Assembly: GCF_019456655.1 (NCBI RefSeq)
Contig: NZ_CP080332.1
Coordinates: forward strand, 1,054,001 to 1,118,000
Length of the DNA stretch: 64,000 bases
Source: Mycolicibacterium diernhoferi
GTDB taxonomy: Bacteria; Actinomycetota; Actinomycetes; Mycobacteriales; Mycobacteriaceae
Reading direction: 5' to 3'
Positions 43,556 to 52,881 of this stretch are shown one piece after another (positions within the stretch are counted from its first letter, which is position 1; the number at the start of each line of letters is the position of its first letter). Position numbers and translations under genes: made by a program. The notes below the pieces were generated by a model. That model made no database searches. It worked only from the letters and a program-made list of their open reading frames with translations, and was not told the DNA's origin.

Positions 43556-46500
43556 GCATGCCCCAACAGGTCGGCGACGGCGATCACCAGCGCGGCCGGC
43601 GGTGCCCAGCTGAACACTCCGGCCGGATGCCCGTCCTGCGTCGGGGTGTGCGCACCGCACATGCCCCGCACGAACAGGTAGAGCACCCCGCCGAGATGCC
43701 GGTCCGGGTCGTAACCGGGCAGCCGCCAGGACAGATACCGGTGCAGCACCACGCTGTACAGCAGCGCCTGCAACGGATAGTCCGAGTGCAGCATGGCCTC
43801 GGCCATCCGCTCGCGGCCGTAGTCGGCGGCGGTCAGCGGTGCGTCGGCGACCCCCAGCCAGTTCGTCTTGTAATCGACCACAAGGTATTTGGAAACCTGG
43901 TTCTCGGTAATGCGCAGCACCGCGTCCACCGACCCGGACAGATACCCGCGCAGGGGCTGGCGGCCCAGCGCCCCGGCCGAGAGCCGCGCCGCGTAGGACG
44001 CCATCGGGTCGTCGGCGCTCAGGTGCTCGGCCAGCAGTGCGCCGACATCGGCCAGTCGGGCGAACCCGTGGGCCGCGCTGTCCCCGCCGGCCATCGGGAA
44101 CTCGAAGTCCAGCTCCCGCAACCGGTCGGCCAATCCGATCCGGCGCAGCGTCACGCCGGGCGCCAGCGGGCCCAGATCGGTGTCGTGCATCGGTACCAGG
44201 GCGGCGGCCAACTCGGCGGGTTCGACGGTCACCGGCCAGCGTTCGGCATGGCGGCGCACGTGCTGCTCCAGTTCGGCGGCCAGGTCACCGGCCAGCGGAT
44301 CGGCGGTCTCCAGCACCGCATGCACCAGGGATCCGAAGGCGGCGCCGGTCGGCAGGTCGGCCATCGGAGACGGCACATCCGCACCGGTTGCCGGTGCCAC
44401 CAGAGGGATGTCGGCCACCTCGTCATCGAGTTCGGCGACCTCGGGTTCGCTGGACACCGGGGATTCCTCGGCGGCGCGCAGCAGACCCGAGTACGAGGTG
44501 CGCCGCCACGAGGTGTCGATGGCGCGGTGGAAGTGGCGCACCGCCAGACCGGTGGGCGCGGGCCCGGGCACCGGCGGGATGATCGGCTCGACCGCCGATT
44601 CCTCCAGCACCGGGCCGCCGGCCTGCTCCCAGGCCCGCAACCGGGCCAGCGCGTCGGCGTCGGAGATCTTGGCGGGACTGCACACCGCGGGCACCTCGGC
44701 CTCACCGGGCGCGCGGCCGCGCAGCAGCCGGGACAGCCCCCCGTTGGGTTCATCCCAGGACGGCGCCCACCATGCCACCACCTGCGAGCAGGCCCGGGTC
44801 AGCGCCACGTAGGTGAGCCGGGAGTCGTTGGCTGCGGCCTCGGCCTTCCCGGTGCGCAGCACGATCGGGTCGGGTTCGCCGACGTGCAGGCAGCGTGCCC
44901 CGTTGTCGTGGTAGAGCACCGGATTCGGGTCCGGCGAATACCGGTTGAAGGCGAACGGCAGGTACACGATCGGGTACTGCAGTCCCTTGGACACCCACAC
45001 CGTCATGATCTGCACGGCGGCGGCGTCGCTGTCCAGGCGACGGTTGCGTTCGGCGGACCCGGTGTCCTCACCCGCCTGGGTGCGCAACCAGTCCCGCAGC
45101 GCCGGCAGCCCGAAGCCCTCCCGGTGCGCGGCGTCCTGCAGCAGCTGCGTGACGTGGGCCAGGTCGGTCATCAACCGTTCCCCGCCCTGCCAGGACAGCA
45201 CCTGCTTGCCCATCCCCGCCAGCTGAGCGGCCTCGAACACCGCGGCCACCCCACGCTCGCGGGCGTGCCCGGCCCAGCTGCGCAGTTCCTCCGCCACCCT
45301 GTCTGTCAGTGAGTCTCCGCCGGCGGCAAGGGATTCCGCGGTCTCCCGGAAGAACATGGTCGCCGCTGCCGCGCGTACCAGGCCGGGGCGGTGCGGTTGC
45401 TCGAACGCCTCCAGCAGGCACAGCCAGTCCTGGGCGGCGGCCGAGGCGAACACATTGGAGTCCCCGGTGTACACCGCGGGGATCCCGGCCGAGGCGAGCG
45501 CGGCGTCGCAGGCCCGGGCGTCCTTGTGGGTCTCCACGATGACGGCGATGTCGCGGGCCTGCAGCGGGCGCCCGGCGAAGGTCGCGCCGCTGCTCAGCAG
45601 CGCGCCGATGTCGGCGGCCAGGTCGCGGCCGATGTGTTCGCGCAACCGGTCGATGCCGATGGTGCGGGTGCTCTTGGTCCCGCGGGTCACCACCCGCAGC
45701 CGGAACGGATCGTTGCGCGGAGCCCCGGCCAGCCGGTGTCCCTGATGGTGCGCTTTGACGTCGTGCACGACGATGCCCGGCCCGCCCAGTTGGGCGCCGC
45801 CCAGCACCACCTGTAACCGGTCCACCAGGGCGGCGTCGCTGCGCCAGTTGATGCCCAGGGTCTGCTTGTCCCCGGCGGTTTCGGCGGCGCGCAGGTAGGT
45901 GTCGATGTCGCCGCCGCGGAACGCGTAGATGGCCTGCTTCGGGTCGCCGATCAGGATCAGCGTCGACGCTCCGGCGAACGCCCGCTCGATCACCTGCCAC
46001 TGCACCGGGTCGGTGTCCTGGAACTCGTCGACCATGACCACCGGCCAGCGCTGCGGCATCCGCACCCGCGCCGCCGAATCGGGGTCGGCCAGCGCGTCGG
46101 CCAACCGGGTCAGCAGATCGTCGTAGCCCAGCACGCCGCGGCGGCGCTTGCGGATCTCCAACTCCTCGAGCACGCTTCGCGCGAAGCTCAGGCACTCCGC
46201 GGTCAGCGAGTCCGGGTCGGCCTCGGTCGGGCGCAGTTCGGTGGCCGGGTTGCGCACCACCTGGGTGGCCAGCTTCTGGGCGTCCCGGTAGCTCAGGAGG
46301 GGATTGTCGGTCTCGTTGCCGAACCGCGCCAGGTACAGATCGTCGACGATCTCGGACACCAATTCGTCGAGGCTTTCCACCAGCGTGACACCGCTGTCGC
46401 TGTCCCCGGCCACGCCGAGCGATTTCAGCACGATGTGGCAGAACTGGTGGGTGGTCGCGATGGTGGCGGCGTCGAATCCGGCCAGCGCATCGCGCAGCCG

Positions 46501-46815
46501 TAGCCGGCGGGCGTCGTGATCCTGCGCGATCAGGTGACGTAGCAGATCGTTGTCGGCGGCGGACGGATCCTCGAAAGCGGCCAGCGCGCTGACGATCTGG
46601 CCGCGCACCCGCTCGCGCAGTTCCTGGCTGGCGGCCCGGCCGAACGTGATGAGCAGCATCTCGTCGAGCCTGGCCCGGCCCTCGGCGACCATCCGGGTCA
46701 CCAGACCGGCCAACGCGAACGTCTTACCGGTGCCGGCGCTGGCCTCCAGCACGGTGGTCGAGGCCGGGGCGGGCAGCGGCCCGGTCAGGTCGAAGGTGCA
46801 CACCTGCGGACTCAC
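43552..46815 (-). CDS. recB: Exodeoxyribonuclease V subunit RecB (helicase-nuclease)
   Basis: Protein of 1087 residues. Walker A EASAGTGKT has Lys31, the DEFQDTDPVQW motif II is complete, and GDPKQAIYAFRGGD is motif III. The C-terminal RecB nuclease has the metal-site core VVDYKTNW with Asp981 and Lys983, so both helicase and nuclease should be active. GTG 46815 has GAGG 7 bases upstream; the next upstream ATG (46830) is possible. It lies 61 bp after the recC stop. Confidence 0.95.
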   Translation of the reverse strand: MSPQVCTFDLTGPLPAPASTTVLEASAGTGKTFALAGLVTRMVAEGRARLDEMLLITFGRAASQELRERVRGQIVSALAAFEDPSAADNDLLRHLIAQDHDARRLRLRDALAGFDAATIATTHQFCHIVLKSLGVAGDSDSGVTLVESLDELVSEIVDDLYLARFGNETDNPLLSYRDAQKLATQVVRNPATELRPTEADPDSLTAECLSFARSVLEELEIRKRRRGVLGYDDLLTRLADALADPDSAARVRMPQRWPVVMVDEFQDTDPVQWQVIERAFAGASTLILIGDPKQAIYAFRGGDIDTYLRAAETAGDKQTLGINWRSDAALVDRLQVVLGGAQLGGPGIVVHDVKAHHQGHRLAGAPRNDPFRLRVVTRGTKSTRTIGIDRLREHIGRDLAADIGALLSSGATFAGRPLQARDIAVIVETHKDARACDAALASAGIPAVYTGDSNVFASAAAQDWLCLLEAFEQPHRPGLVRAAAATMFFRETAESLAAGGDSLTDRVAEELRSWAGHARERGVAAVFEAAQLAGMGKQVLSWQGGERLMTDLAHVTQLLQDAAHREGFGLPALRDWLRTQAGEDTGSAERNRRLDSDAAAVQIMTVWVSKGLQYPIVYLPFAFNRYSPDPNPVLYHDNGARCLHVGEPDPIVLRTGKAEAAANDSRLTYVALTRACSQVVAWWAPSWDEPNGGLSRLLRGRAPGEAEVPAVCSPAKISDADALARLRAWEQAGGPVLEESAVEPIIPPVPGPAPTGLAVRHFHRAIDTSWRRTSYSGLLRAAEESPVSSEPEVAELDDEVADIPLVAPATGADVPSPMADLPTGAAFGSLVHAVLETADPLAGDLAAELEQHVRRHAERWPVTVEPAELAAALVPMHDTDLGPLAPGVTLRRIGLADRLRELDFEFPMAGGDSAAHGFARLADVGALLAEHLSADDPMASYAARLSAGALGRQPLRGYLSGSVDAVLRITENQVSKYLVVDYKTNWLGVADAPLTAADYGRERMAEAMLHSDYPLQALLYSVVLHRYLSWRLPGYDPDRHLGGVLYLFVRGMCGAHTPTQDGHPAGVFSWAPPAALVIAVADLLGHA

Positions 46816-46876
46816 GCGGTTGCCTCGCAAGCTCGGCTCCCACGTGTCGATCTACGGTTCACTCCGCAAGCGTCGC

Positions 46877-49800
46877 TCACGGCGCCACCCCCTCGGCGTG
46901 CAGCAGCGGTACCCACAACCGCTGCGCGTACTCGTCGAGGCCGACCAGTTCGCTCAGGTCCGGGTCGCGGCCCCACACCCGGGTGATGGCCGGGTCGTCG
47001 CGTTCGTTGCGCCACCGGTAGGTCGCCGCCTGCGCCGGGTCGTCACCGACGTAGCGGGCGCCGGCCCACGCGTAGGAGGTCTTGATCGGCAGCGGCAACG
47101 GGCGGCGCCGACCCTCGTCGTACATGTCGACCAGGTCCCGCAGCACGCCGACCGAGTCGTTCGGGCCATCCAGGCTCTGGGTGCGCGGCGCGGTGCCGCG
47201 CGGCGGCCTGCCGATGCATACCGCCGAGAACCGCTGGCCCCGCTGAGCGGTCAACGCCAACAACGGAATCCAGGAGGCCAGCAGATGCTGGCCGCCGAGC
47301 TTGGAATAGGTGACGCTGACCAGCCGGTCGGTGAACACGGAGTTCACCGTCCCGGTCAGCCGGCGACCTTCGCCGAGATCGATGTCCACGTCGAACGCCT
47401 GCCCGTCGGCGCGGCGGTGGCGCAACGCCTCGGCGGCCAGCAGCGCCACCTGATCGCGCAGCGCCACGGCCCGGCGCCAGCCGAGCTTGCCCGGCGGCAG
47501 TGTGCCGCGCCGCCATTCGGCCTGCTGGGCGTCCTGCGGGGTCATGCCGCGCATGATGTCGCCGAGCATCCGGTCACCGACCGTCCACTCGGCCAGCGCG
47601 TCGATCTCCACCGGCATCACATCCGACACCCCGTCCACCTCCCAGGGCAGGGTGTAGTCCAGCGCGCGGAAGAAACCCTTCACCGGGTTCTTGAAGAAGG
47701 CGATCAGGTCCGCCAGCGACACATCGGTGGGCGGCGGGGCCGGCAGTGGACCGGACACGAACACCGGTTGCGGGGCGCGCCGGCCGGCCATCGAGCGGGC
47801 CGTGTCCAGCACGGTGGGGTCGAAGGTGAACGGTGCGTCCGGGATCAGCGCGCCGGGCTGCACGTTCTGAACATCGAAGGGCTGCAACGGGTGCCGGGTC
47901 ACCAGCTCCTCGACGCCGGCCGCGGAGACGGCCAGGGTGTCGAGCAGTTCGGCGATCGGCACCGCCGGGGGGCGCGGTTGTCCGGTGTACTCGTTGGCCC
48001 CGGTGTAGGTGATGACCAACGTCTGGGTGGCCGCGCCGATGGCGTCGAGCAGCAGCTGACGGTCCTCGGAGCGGATATCGCGCTCGCCGGTCACCGGGTC
48101 GCGGGCCAGTACGTCGTCCCCGTCGACCGCACCGAGCCGGGGGAAGACTCCGTCGTCGAGCCCGACCAGGCACACCACCCGGTGCGGTACCGAACGCATC
48201 GGGACCATGGTGCACACCGTCAGGGTGCCGGTGCGGAAGTTGGCGCGGGTCGGCCGGCCGGCCAGATGCCGGCCCAGTAGCGCGCGGATATCGCTCAGCC
48301 GCAACAGCACCGAGGGATCGGATCGGTCGGCGATGTCGGCGAACTCGCGCTGCACCTGGGCCGCGGGCCACTCCTCCTCGTCGAGGGCCAGCGCCTCGAT
48401 ACCTGCGGTGAGCGCCTGCAGCCAGTCCGACAGCGGCCGGGTGCCGCTCAGCGCGTGGATGGTGTCGGTGAGCTTCTGCACGAAGTCGGCGAACCGCCCG
48501 GCCAGCTCGACCCGGTTGCTGCTGACGTCGTCGAGCGGCAGCGTGGTGCCCAGCCAGGCCCGCGAATCCTCGGACATGGCGACCCCGGCCAGCACCCGGT
48601 CGACACCGAATCGCCAGGTGTTGTGCAGGAATTCGACGCCATAGGGTGCGCGGTGCGGCTGGTCCAGTCCCCACCGGATATTGGCCTCACGCACCCAGGC
48701 GGTGATGGCGTCCAGGTCGTCATCGGTGAAGCTGAACCGCGCCCGCACCGGTGCGGCGGCGGCCAGGTTGAGCACCTCGCTGGCGCCGGCCCGTCCACCC
48801 GCGAGGGCCAGCAGCTGCGCGGCGACGGCGAGCAGCGGATTCGTCTGGACCAGGGCGCGGTCGGCCAGCCGGACCCGCAGCCGGTGCGCCGGGTGCGCAT
48901 TGCGGACCACCTCGCCCAGGCCGAAACCGGCGGTGATCAGTGGTGCGTAGGTCTCGATGTCCGGGCACATCACCAGGATGTCGCGCGGCTCCAGGGTCGG
49001 GTCGTCGGCGAGCAGGCCGAGCAGGACCTCGCGCAGCACGTCGATCTGGCGGGCCGGGCCGTGACAGGCGTGCACCTGCACCGAGCGGTCGGCCGGGTGA
49101 TGGGTGCGGCCCTCGGGGCGGATGGCGTCGGCGGCGATGTCGGACTGCAGCCAGCCGAGCAGGGTATCGGGATGGGTTGCGGTGGGCAAGAATTCGTCGG
49201 TATCGGGCGCAGGCAGGCCGCGTTGCAGTTCGCGCAGGTCGCGGCCCAGGGTGGCCAGTAGGGGGTGCCCGACAACGCGGTGGCTGGTGTCCTCCCGGCG
49301 CGGGACCGGTTGATTGATGTCCTGAAGGGCCTGCCAGAGCGGTTGGCTGGGGTGCGGCAGCCACAGGTGCAGGTCGTGGTGGGTGGCCAGCGCGCCGAGG
49401 AGTTCGATCTCGGTGGACGGCAACCGGGTGTGCCCGAACAGTGACAGCCGTTCGGGCAGGTCGCTGGGGGAGTCCCGAAGCCGGGCAAGGGTTTCGGCAT
49501 GCCGAACGTGCGGGGCCGGTGCGTCGATGCGCTGCACCAGCTTGTCCCACAGCGGGCGCTGCCAGGCCAGGTCGGACGGCAGGTCGGCCCAGTCGAGGAG
49601 CAGCCGTGGGCGTTGGCGTGCGTAGGAGGAGAACAACCCGGCCAGTCGGCGCGCGACGGCGTAGCGGCGGCCCTGGCGCAGTTCGCGTTCCTCGCCGGCG
49701 GCGAAATGGCCGAGGTGGTTGGCCAGGGTGGCGCACCAGGGCTCGTCGAGGCTGTCGTCGATGACCGCCAGCAGCGGCCACACCATGGCGTCGGCGGCCC

Positions 49801-50041
49801 AGGGGTCTGAGTCCGCGGTATCGGTCAGTTCGGCGATCAGCGAGCGTGGGTTGCGGAACTGGACGTTCGCGCACACGCCGAGGCGGTTGGACAGCCGCTG
49901 GCTGAGCCAGCGCTCCACCCCCTTGGCCGGCACCAGCACCAGTTCGGTGGCGAACGGGTCGGCCGACGGCTGCGCGAGCAGTGCGCCCAGACCGTCGGCG
50001 AGCTGATCCGTCCGCTCCGCGCGGTGCAGGTGCAAGGCCAT
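46877..50041 (-). CDS. recC: Exodeoxyribonuclease V subunit RecC
   Basis: Large subunit of 1054 residues that would recognise hotspot sequence and hold the two helicases. The N-terminus LHLHRAERTDQLADGLGALL with PAKGVERWLSQRLS is characteristic of RecC; the C-terminal half contains a nuclease-like but degenerate domain. RecC has lost helicase and nuclease activity in the family, and no Walker A is visible here. First gene of the recCBD run, preceded by a divergence-free 130-bp gap after a terminator. Confidence 0.93.
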   Translation of the reverse strand: MALHLHRAERTDQLADGLGALLAQPSADPFATELVLVPAKGVERWLSQRLSNRLGVCANVQFRNPRSLIAELTDTADSDPWAADAMVWPLLAVIDDSLDEPWCATLANHLGHFAAGEERELRQGRRYAVARRLAGLFSSYARQRPRLLLDWADLPSDLAWQRPLWDKLVQRIDAPAPHVRHAETLARLRDSPSDLPERLSLFGHTRLPSTEIELLGALATHHDLHLWLPHPSQPLWQALQDINQPVPRREDTSHRVVGHPLLATLGRDLRELQRGLPAPDTDEFLPTATHPDTLLGWLQSDIAADAIRPEGRTHHPADRSVQVHACHGPARQIDVLREVLLGLLADDPTLEPRDILVMCPDIETYAPLITAGFGLGEVVRNAHPAHRLRVRLADRALVQTNPLLAVAAQLLALAGGRAGASEVLNLAAAAPVRARFSFTDDDLDAITAWVREANIRWGLDQPHRAPYGVEFLHNTWRFGVDRVLAGVAMSEDSRAWLGTTLPLDDVSSNRVELAGRFADFVQKLTDTIHALSGTRPLSDWLQALTAGIEALALDEEEWPAAQVQREFADIADRSDPSVLLRLSDIRALLGRHLAGRPTRANFRTGTLTVCTMVPMRSVPHRVVCLVGLDDGVFPRLGAVDGDDVLARDPVTGERDIRSEDRQLLLDAIGAATQTLVITYTGANEYTGQPRPPAVPIAELLDTLAVSAAGVEELVTRHPLQPFDVQNVQPGALIPDAPFTFDPTVLDTARSMAGRRAPQPVFVSGPLPAPPPTDVSLADLIAFFKNPVKGFFRALDYTLPWEVDGVSDVMPVEIDALAEWTVGDRMLGDIMRGMTPQDAQQAEWRRGTLPPGKLGWRRAVALRDQVALLAAEALRHRRADGQAFDVDIDLGEGRRLTGTVNSVFTDRLVSVTYSKLGGQHLLASWIPLLALTAQRGQRFSAVCIGRPPRGTAPRTQSLDGPNDSVGVLRDLVDMYDEGRRRPLPLPIKTSYAWAGARYVGDDPAQAATYRWRNERDDPAITRVWGRDPDLSELVGLDEYAQRLWVPLLHAEGVAP

Positions 50042-50131
50042 CGGCGCTAGCGTAGTGCGCGGGTCCGACAGGGGTGTGCGGTCACCGGCAACTCACTTGC
50101 GTGGCTCCGGAGAGTGGGCATGGGCACGGAT

Positions 50132-50163
50132 CACCCCACCCCGGACACAGCCGGGGCGGGGTG
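50132..50163 (-). terminator. Hairpin after the crotonase gene
   Basis: CACCCCACCCCGG (50132-50144) pairs with CCGGGGCGGGGTG (50151-50163) with one mismatch and a 6-base loop, 8 bp past the crotonase stop. Confidence 0.65.
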
Positions 50164-50171
50164 GACGAGCG

Positions 50172-50885
50172 TTACGCCTGGGACATCCCGAATTCGGCTG
50201 CCAGCCCGTCGATCCCGGCCTGGATCGCCGCGATCGCCGATTCGCGGGCCTTCAGCTTGCTCGCCACATGCGCCTTGAGGTGCAGGGTGCCGGCGTACTC
50301 GGCGGCCACCTCCTGCGCGCGGGACAGCACCGCATCGCGTTCCACGATCTCCTCGAGCCAGCCGGCGGCGATCGCCTCATCCCCGGCATACACCGCGGCC
50401 ACCGACACCGCCCGCGAGTACGCCGGGGGTGTCAGCCGCATCCGCATGATCTCCAGCGCCGCCACCGGCAACGTCATCCCGATCGCCACCTCGTTGGCCT
50501 GGCAGCGTGAGCGCTCCGACCCCACCCGGTGATCGCCGCTGAGCAGCAGGAACGATCCCATCGCGATCGCGGGCCCGGTCGCGGCCATCACGACGGGCAC
50601 CGGGAACGTCAACAGCCGGATGGCCAGTTCGAAACCGCCGGAGAGCATCCCGTGCCCGGCCGCCACATCGCCTGAGGCGAACACGCTCAGCTCGAACCCG
50701 GCGCTGAATACCCGCTCGTTGCCGGCCAGCACCAGGGCCTTCACCGTGCCGGCGGCGATGTCGGTCTCGGCCTGATCCAGGGCCGCGGCGATGGAGGCCT
50801 GCATCGCGGGGGACAGCGCGTTGACCTTGCCGTCGTCGAGGGTGACGGTCGCAACGGCTTCGTGCACAGCGTAAGTGGCAGTCAT
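50172..50885 (-). CDS. Enoyl-CoA hydratase/isomerase (crotonase) family protein
   Basis: Crotonase-fold protein of 237 residues. The oxyanion-hole segments FSAGFELSVFASGD and AIAMGSFLLLSGDHRVG are present. The usual catalytic Glu pair is not obvious: the second site reads QANEVAIGM, with one Glu. So hydratase activity is likely but not certain. Its place just upstream of recC-recB-recD corresponds to echA3 in Mycobacterium tuberculosis. ATG 50885 is the start. Confidence 0.85.
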   Translation of the reverse strand: MTATYAVHEAVATVTLDDGKVNALSPAMQASIAAALDQAETDIAAGTVKALVLAGNERVFSAGFELSVFASGDVAAGHGMLSGGFELAIRLLTFPVPVVMAATGPAIAMGSFLLLSGDHRVGSERSRCQANEVAIGMTLPVAALEIMRMRLTPPAYSRAVSVAAVYAGDEAIAAGWLEEIVERDAVLSRAQEVAAEYAGTLHLKAHVASKLKARESAIAAIQAGIDGLAAEFGMSQA

Positions 50886-50896
50886 ACCGCCGGACA

Positions 50897-51742
50897 CTAC
50901 TGAGCGCGGTGCGAGATTCCGATGGCGGGGCTGGAGTGATGCCGCCCGCTCGGCGCCTCCTGCCCGATCCAGGGGAAGTCCAGCTCGGTGGTCTCGTCGG
51001 ACTGGCTTGTCCGCCAACGGTCCTGGGTTTCGCGCACGGCCCGGTTCATCCGGTCGATCTCGGCGCGGAACACCTCGGGCCGGGTCTCCTTGGCGGCGTA
51101 GTGGAAATAGGTCAGGACGCTGCGCAGCAGTTCCAGCTTCTGCTTCTCCCGCTTGGCCAGATCGTGGGTCGTCATCAACTCCAGCCGCTGGACCGGCTGC
51201 AGTGTCGCCCAGTCCAGCACCACCGACGACTCGTAGGTCTGCCGGTCCGCCGAACGCCGCGCACCCGGGCGGTCCGCGTACCGCAGGATGCCCTCGAACC
51301 GGGACCCGATCTGCCCGCCGAACTGTTCCCGGCTGATCGCGGAGTCCCAGACAGTTCGCCACTCTTGGCCGGGCGCGAGTTGGCCGAGTTCGCTGGGGAA
51401 TCGAAGTTCGGCGATGTCGGGCAGGCCGTCGGCGGGCCCGTCCTCGTACCGTCCGACGGTCAGCGGCTCGTCGGAATGGAAGCGGATGTCGTGTGCGGCG
51501 GACTTGCCGAAGTTGCGCACCACCAGCTCGATGACGTGCCAGTCCGACGGGTGTGGCTCCATGTACATCACCACATGGGGCCGCAGCTCATCGCGTTTGA
51601 GCTGGCGATTTCGCCTGAGCGCGCGGGCGGTGAACAGCAACGCGGCCAATCCGAGCGCCAACCCTGCCCACGCCGCGGCCGTCAGCCATCCCGTCGACCC
51701 GAGGCCGCTCAGATCGGCCCACCGATCCTTGAACCATTCCAC
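50897..51742 (-). CDS. Hypothetical membrane-anchored protein
   Basis: Protein of 281 residues with one transmembrane helix (about 19-41, TAAAWAGLALGLAALLFTAR) followed by a charged stretch and a soluble domain: a beta-rich part with VIELVVRNFGKSAAHDI, then a helical part rich in Arg and Glu. The RNFGKSAA pattern recalls domains of proteins that follow membrane anchors in phage-like or toxin loci, but I do not recognise a family. It ends 11 bp upstream of the crotonase start, so the two are probably co-transcribed. Confidence 0.7.
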   Translation of the reverse strand: MEWFKDRWADLSGLGSTGWLTAAAWAGLALGLAALLFTARALRRNRQLKRDELRPHVVMYMEPHPSDWHVIELVVRNFGKSAAHDIRFHSDEPLTVGRYEDGPADGLPDIAELRFPSELGQLAPGQEWRTVWDSAISREQFGGQIGSRFEGILRYADRPGARRSADRQTYESSVVLDWATLQPVQRLELMTTHDLAKREKQKLELLRSVLTYFHYAAKETRPEVFRAEIDRMNRAVRETQDRWRTSQSDETTELDFPWIGQEAPSGRHHSSPAIGISHRAQ

Positions 51743-51819
51743 CGCGTCCCCGCCTGTTCGTCCGATTGTGCTTCGGACACTAGCGGTTCGCTGAGAATCT
51801 GGTAACCGCGGATCCAGAT

Positions 51820-52686
51820 TTAGCTGGCTGTGGCCAGGGTGTGTGGTTGCAGCGGGGCGACCGGTCCGGCGGTCAGCAGTCGCTCACCGCGGTCCAGCCA
51901 GTCCCCGTCGGCCCACTGGACGCGGGCGGGCAGCCGGCGCCAGTACCCCGGATGGGTCCGTACGTGCATCTGGACGCTGGCGTGCACGACGGCGTTGTCG
52001 GGCAGCCGGCGTAAACCCAGATTCAGTGCCGAACTCTCGGCCTCCACGTGCGCCGACGGTGCCCGGTGCACCCGCAGCCCGGCCCGTTCGGCGCCGTCGA
52101 GCATCCAGTCCAGGGTGAGCGGGCTGGAGACGATGTCGCGGTGCGATCCGCGGAACCACACCTCGTCGACACCCTCGACATGCTGTGGGGGCCGGGCGGC
52201 GTCGATCGCCAATGCGTGCCGGCCCGCGACCACGTTGACCGGTCCCGCCGTGCCGCGGACGCGGACGGTGTCCCACAAGCCGAGGAACCGGACCGTCAGG
52301 GTGATGTCGTCGCGCTCGGCCAAGCCGGCGGCGACCTCGGTGACGTGGCGCCATTCCTGCGCGGTGCGCGCGGTACGGGGCAGGGCGTAGGTGGCCAGCA
52401 TGTAGCTGCGCAGTTCGCCGTCGAGCACGCCGATGGTGCCGAGCAGTCGGGTCAGCGCCTGCGCGCACGCCGCGCCGCTGCCTGCCCCGAAGACGAAGAC
52501 GTCATCGCCGGGCTGCCAGTGGTCGACGAGATGGGTGTAGGCCGACGCCACGGCGGCCCGGGCGTCCTCGGGACGGCGGTTGGTGTACTGCCGCCAGCCA
52601 ACTTGGCCGGCCTGGTCGATCAGCCGGAAGAGGGTGGTGGCATTGCTTTCACCGGAGTGGTCGAAACACAGCACGATGTTCTTCAC
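51820..52686 (-). CDS. DUF2235-like alpha/beta-hydrolase-fold protein, nucleophile apparently lost
   Basis: Protein of 288 residues with the DUF2235 start NIVLCFDHSGESNAT (normally CFDGTGN) and the later FLGLWDTVRV element. The nucleophile elbow, normally FGFSRGA, reads FGAGSGA here, so the catalytic Ser position appears to be Gly. The DUF2235 family includes T6SS phospholipase effectors, but no T6SS genes are near. Function may be binding, not hydrolysis, or the Ser may have shifted by one residue. The family call is moderate. Confidence 0.65.
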   Translation of the reverse strand: MKNIVLCFDHSGESNATTLFRLIDQAGQVGWRQYTNRRPEDARAAVASAYTHLVDHWQPGDDVFVFGAGSGAACAQALTRLLGTIGVLDGELRSYMLATYALPRTARTAQEWRHVTEVAAGLAERDDITLTVRFLGLWDTVRVRGTAGPVNVVAGRHALAIDAARPPQHVEGVDEVWFRGSHRDIVSSPLTLDWMLDGAERAGLRVHRAPSAHVEAESSALNLGLRRLPDNAVVHASVQMHVRTHPGYWRRLPARVQWADGDWLDRGERLLTAGPVAPLQPHTLATAS

Positions 52687-52881
52687 GGCGACCCCCGGTG
52701 GTGCGATTCAAACGAACCTAGCGAACAATTCTGCCAACCTGCCCGGTGCTTACCAAGGCGTGATCTCGCTGATTCCCCACATGACTTCAACGAAATTTAG
52801 CGTCAGAATGCTAGCCCGCTGCGGAATCAGTTGTCTGTCCGCCAACTGACGTACATGTCAGTTCTTCCCGGGCAAAATGTG

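Noticed and set aside
42143..43681. 512-codon plus-strand frame opposite recD
   Set aside because: Shadow of recD; no domain and a Gln/His/Arg bias.
41933..50041. Could the helicase-nuclease genes be AdnAB
   Set aside because: There are three genes, with a RecD-type SF1B helicase and a RecC-like large subunit, so RecBCD fits and a two-subunit AdnAB does not.
51820..52686. T6SS phospholipase effector
   Set aside because: DUF2235 similarity alone; no T6SS, Vgr or immunity gene nearby and the Ser position is altered.
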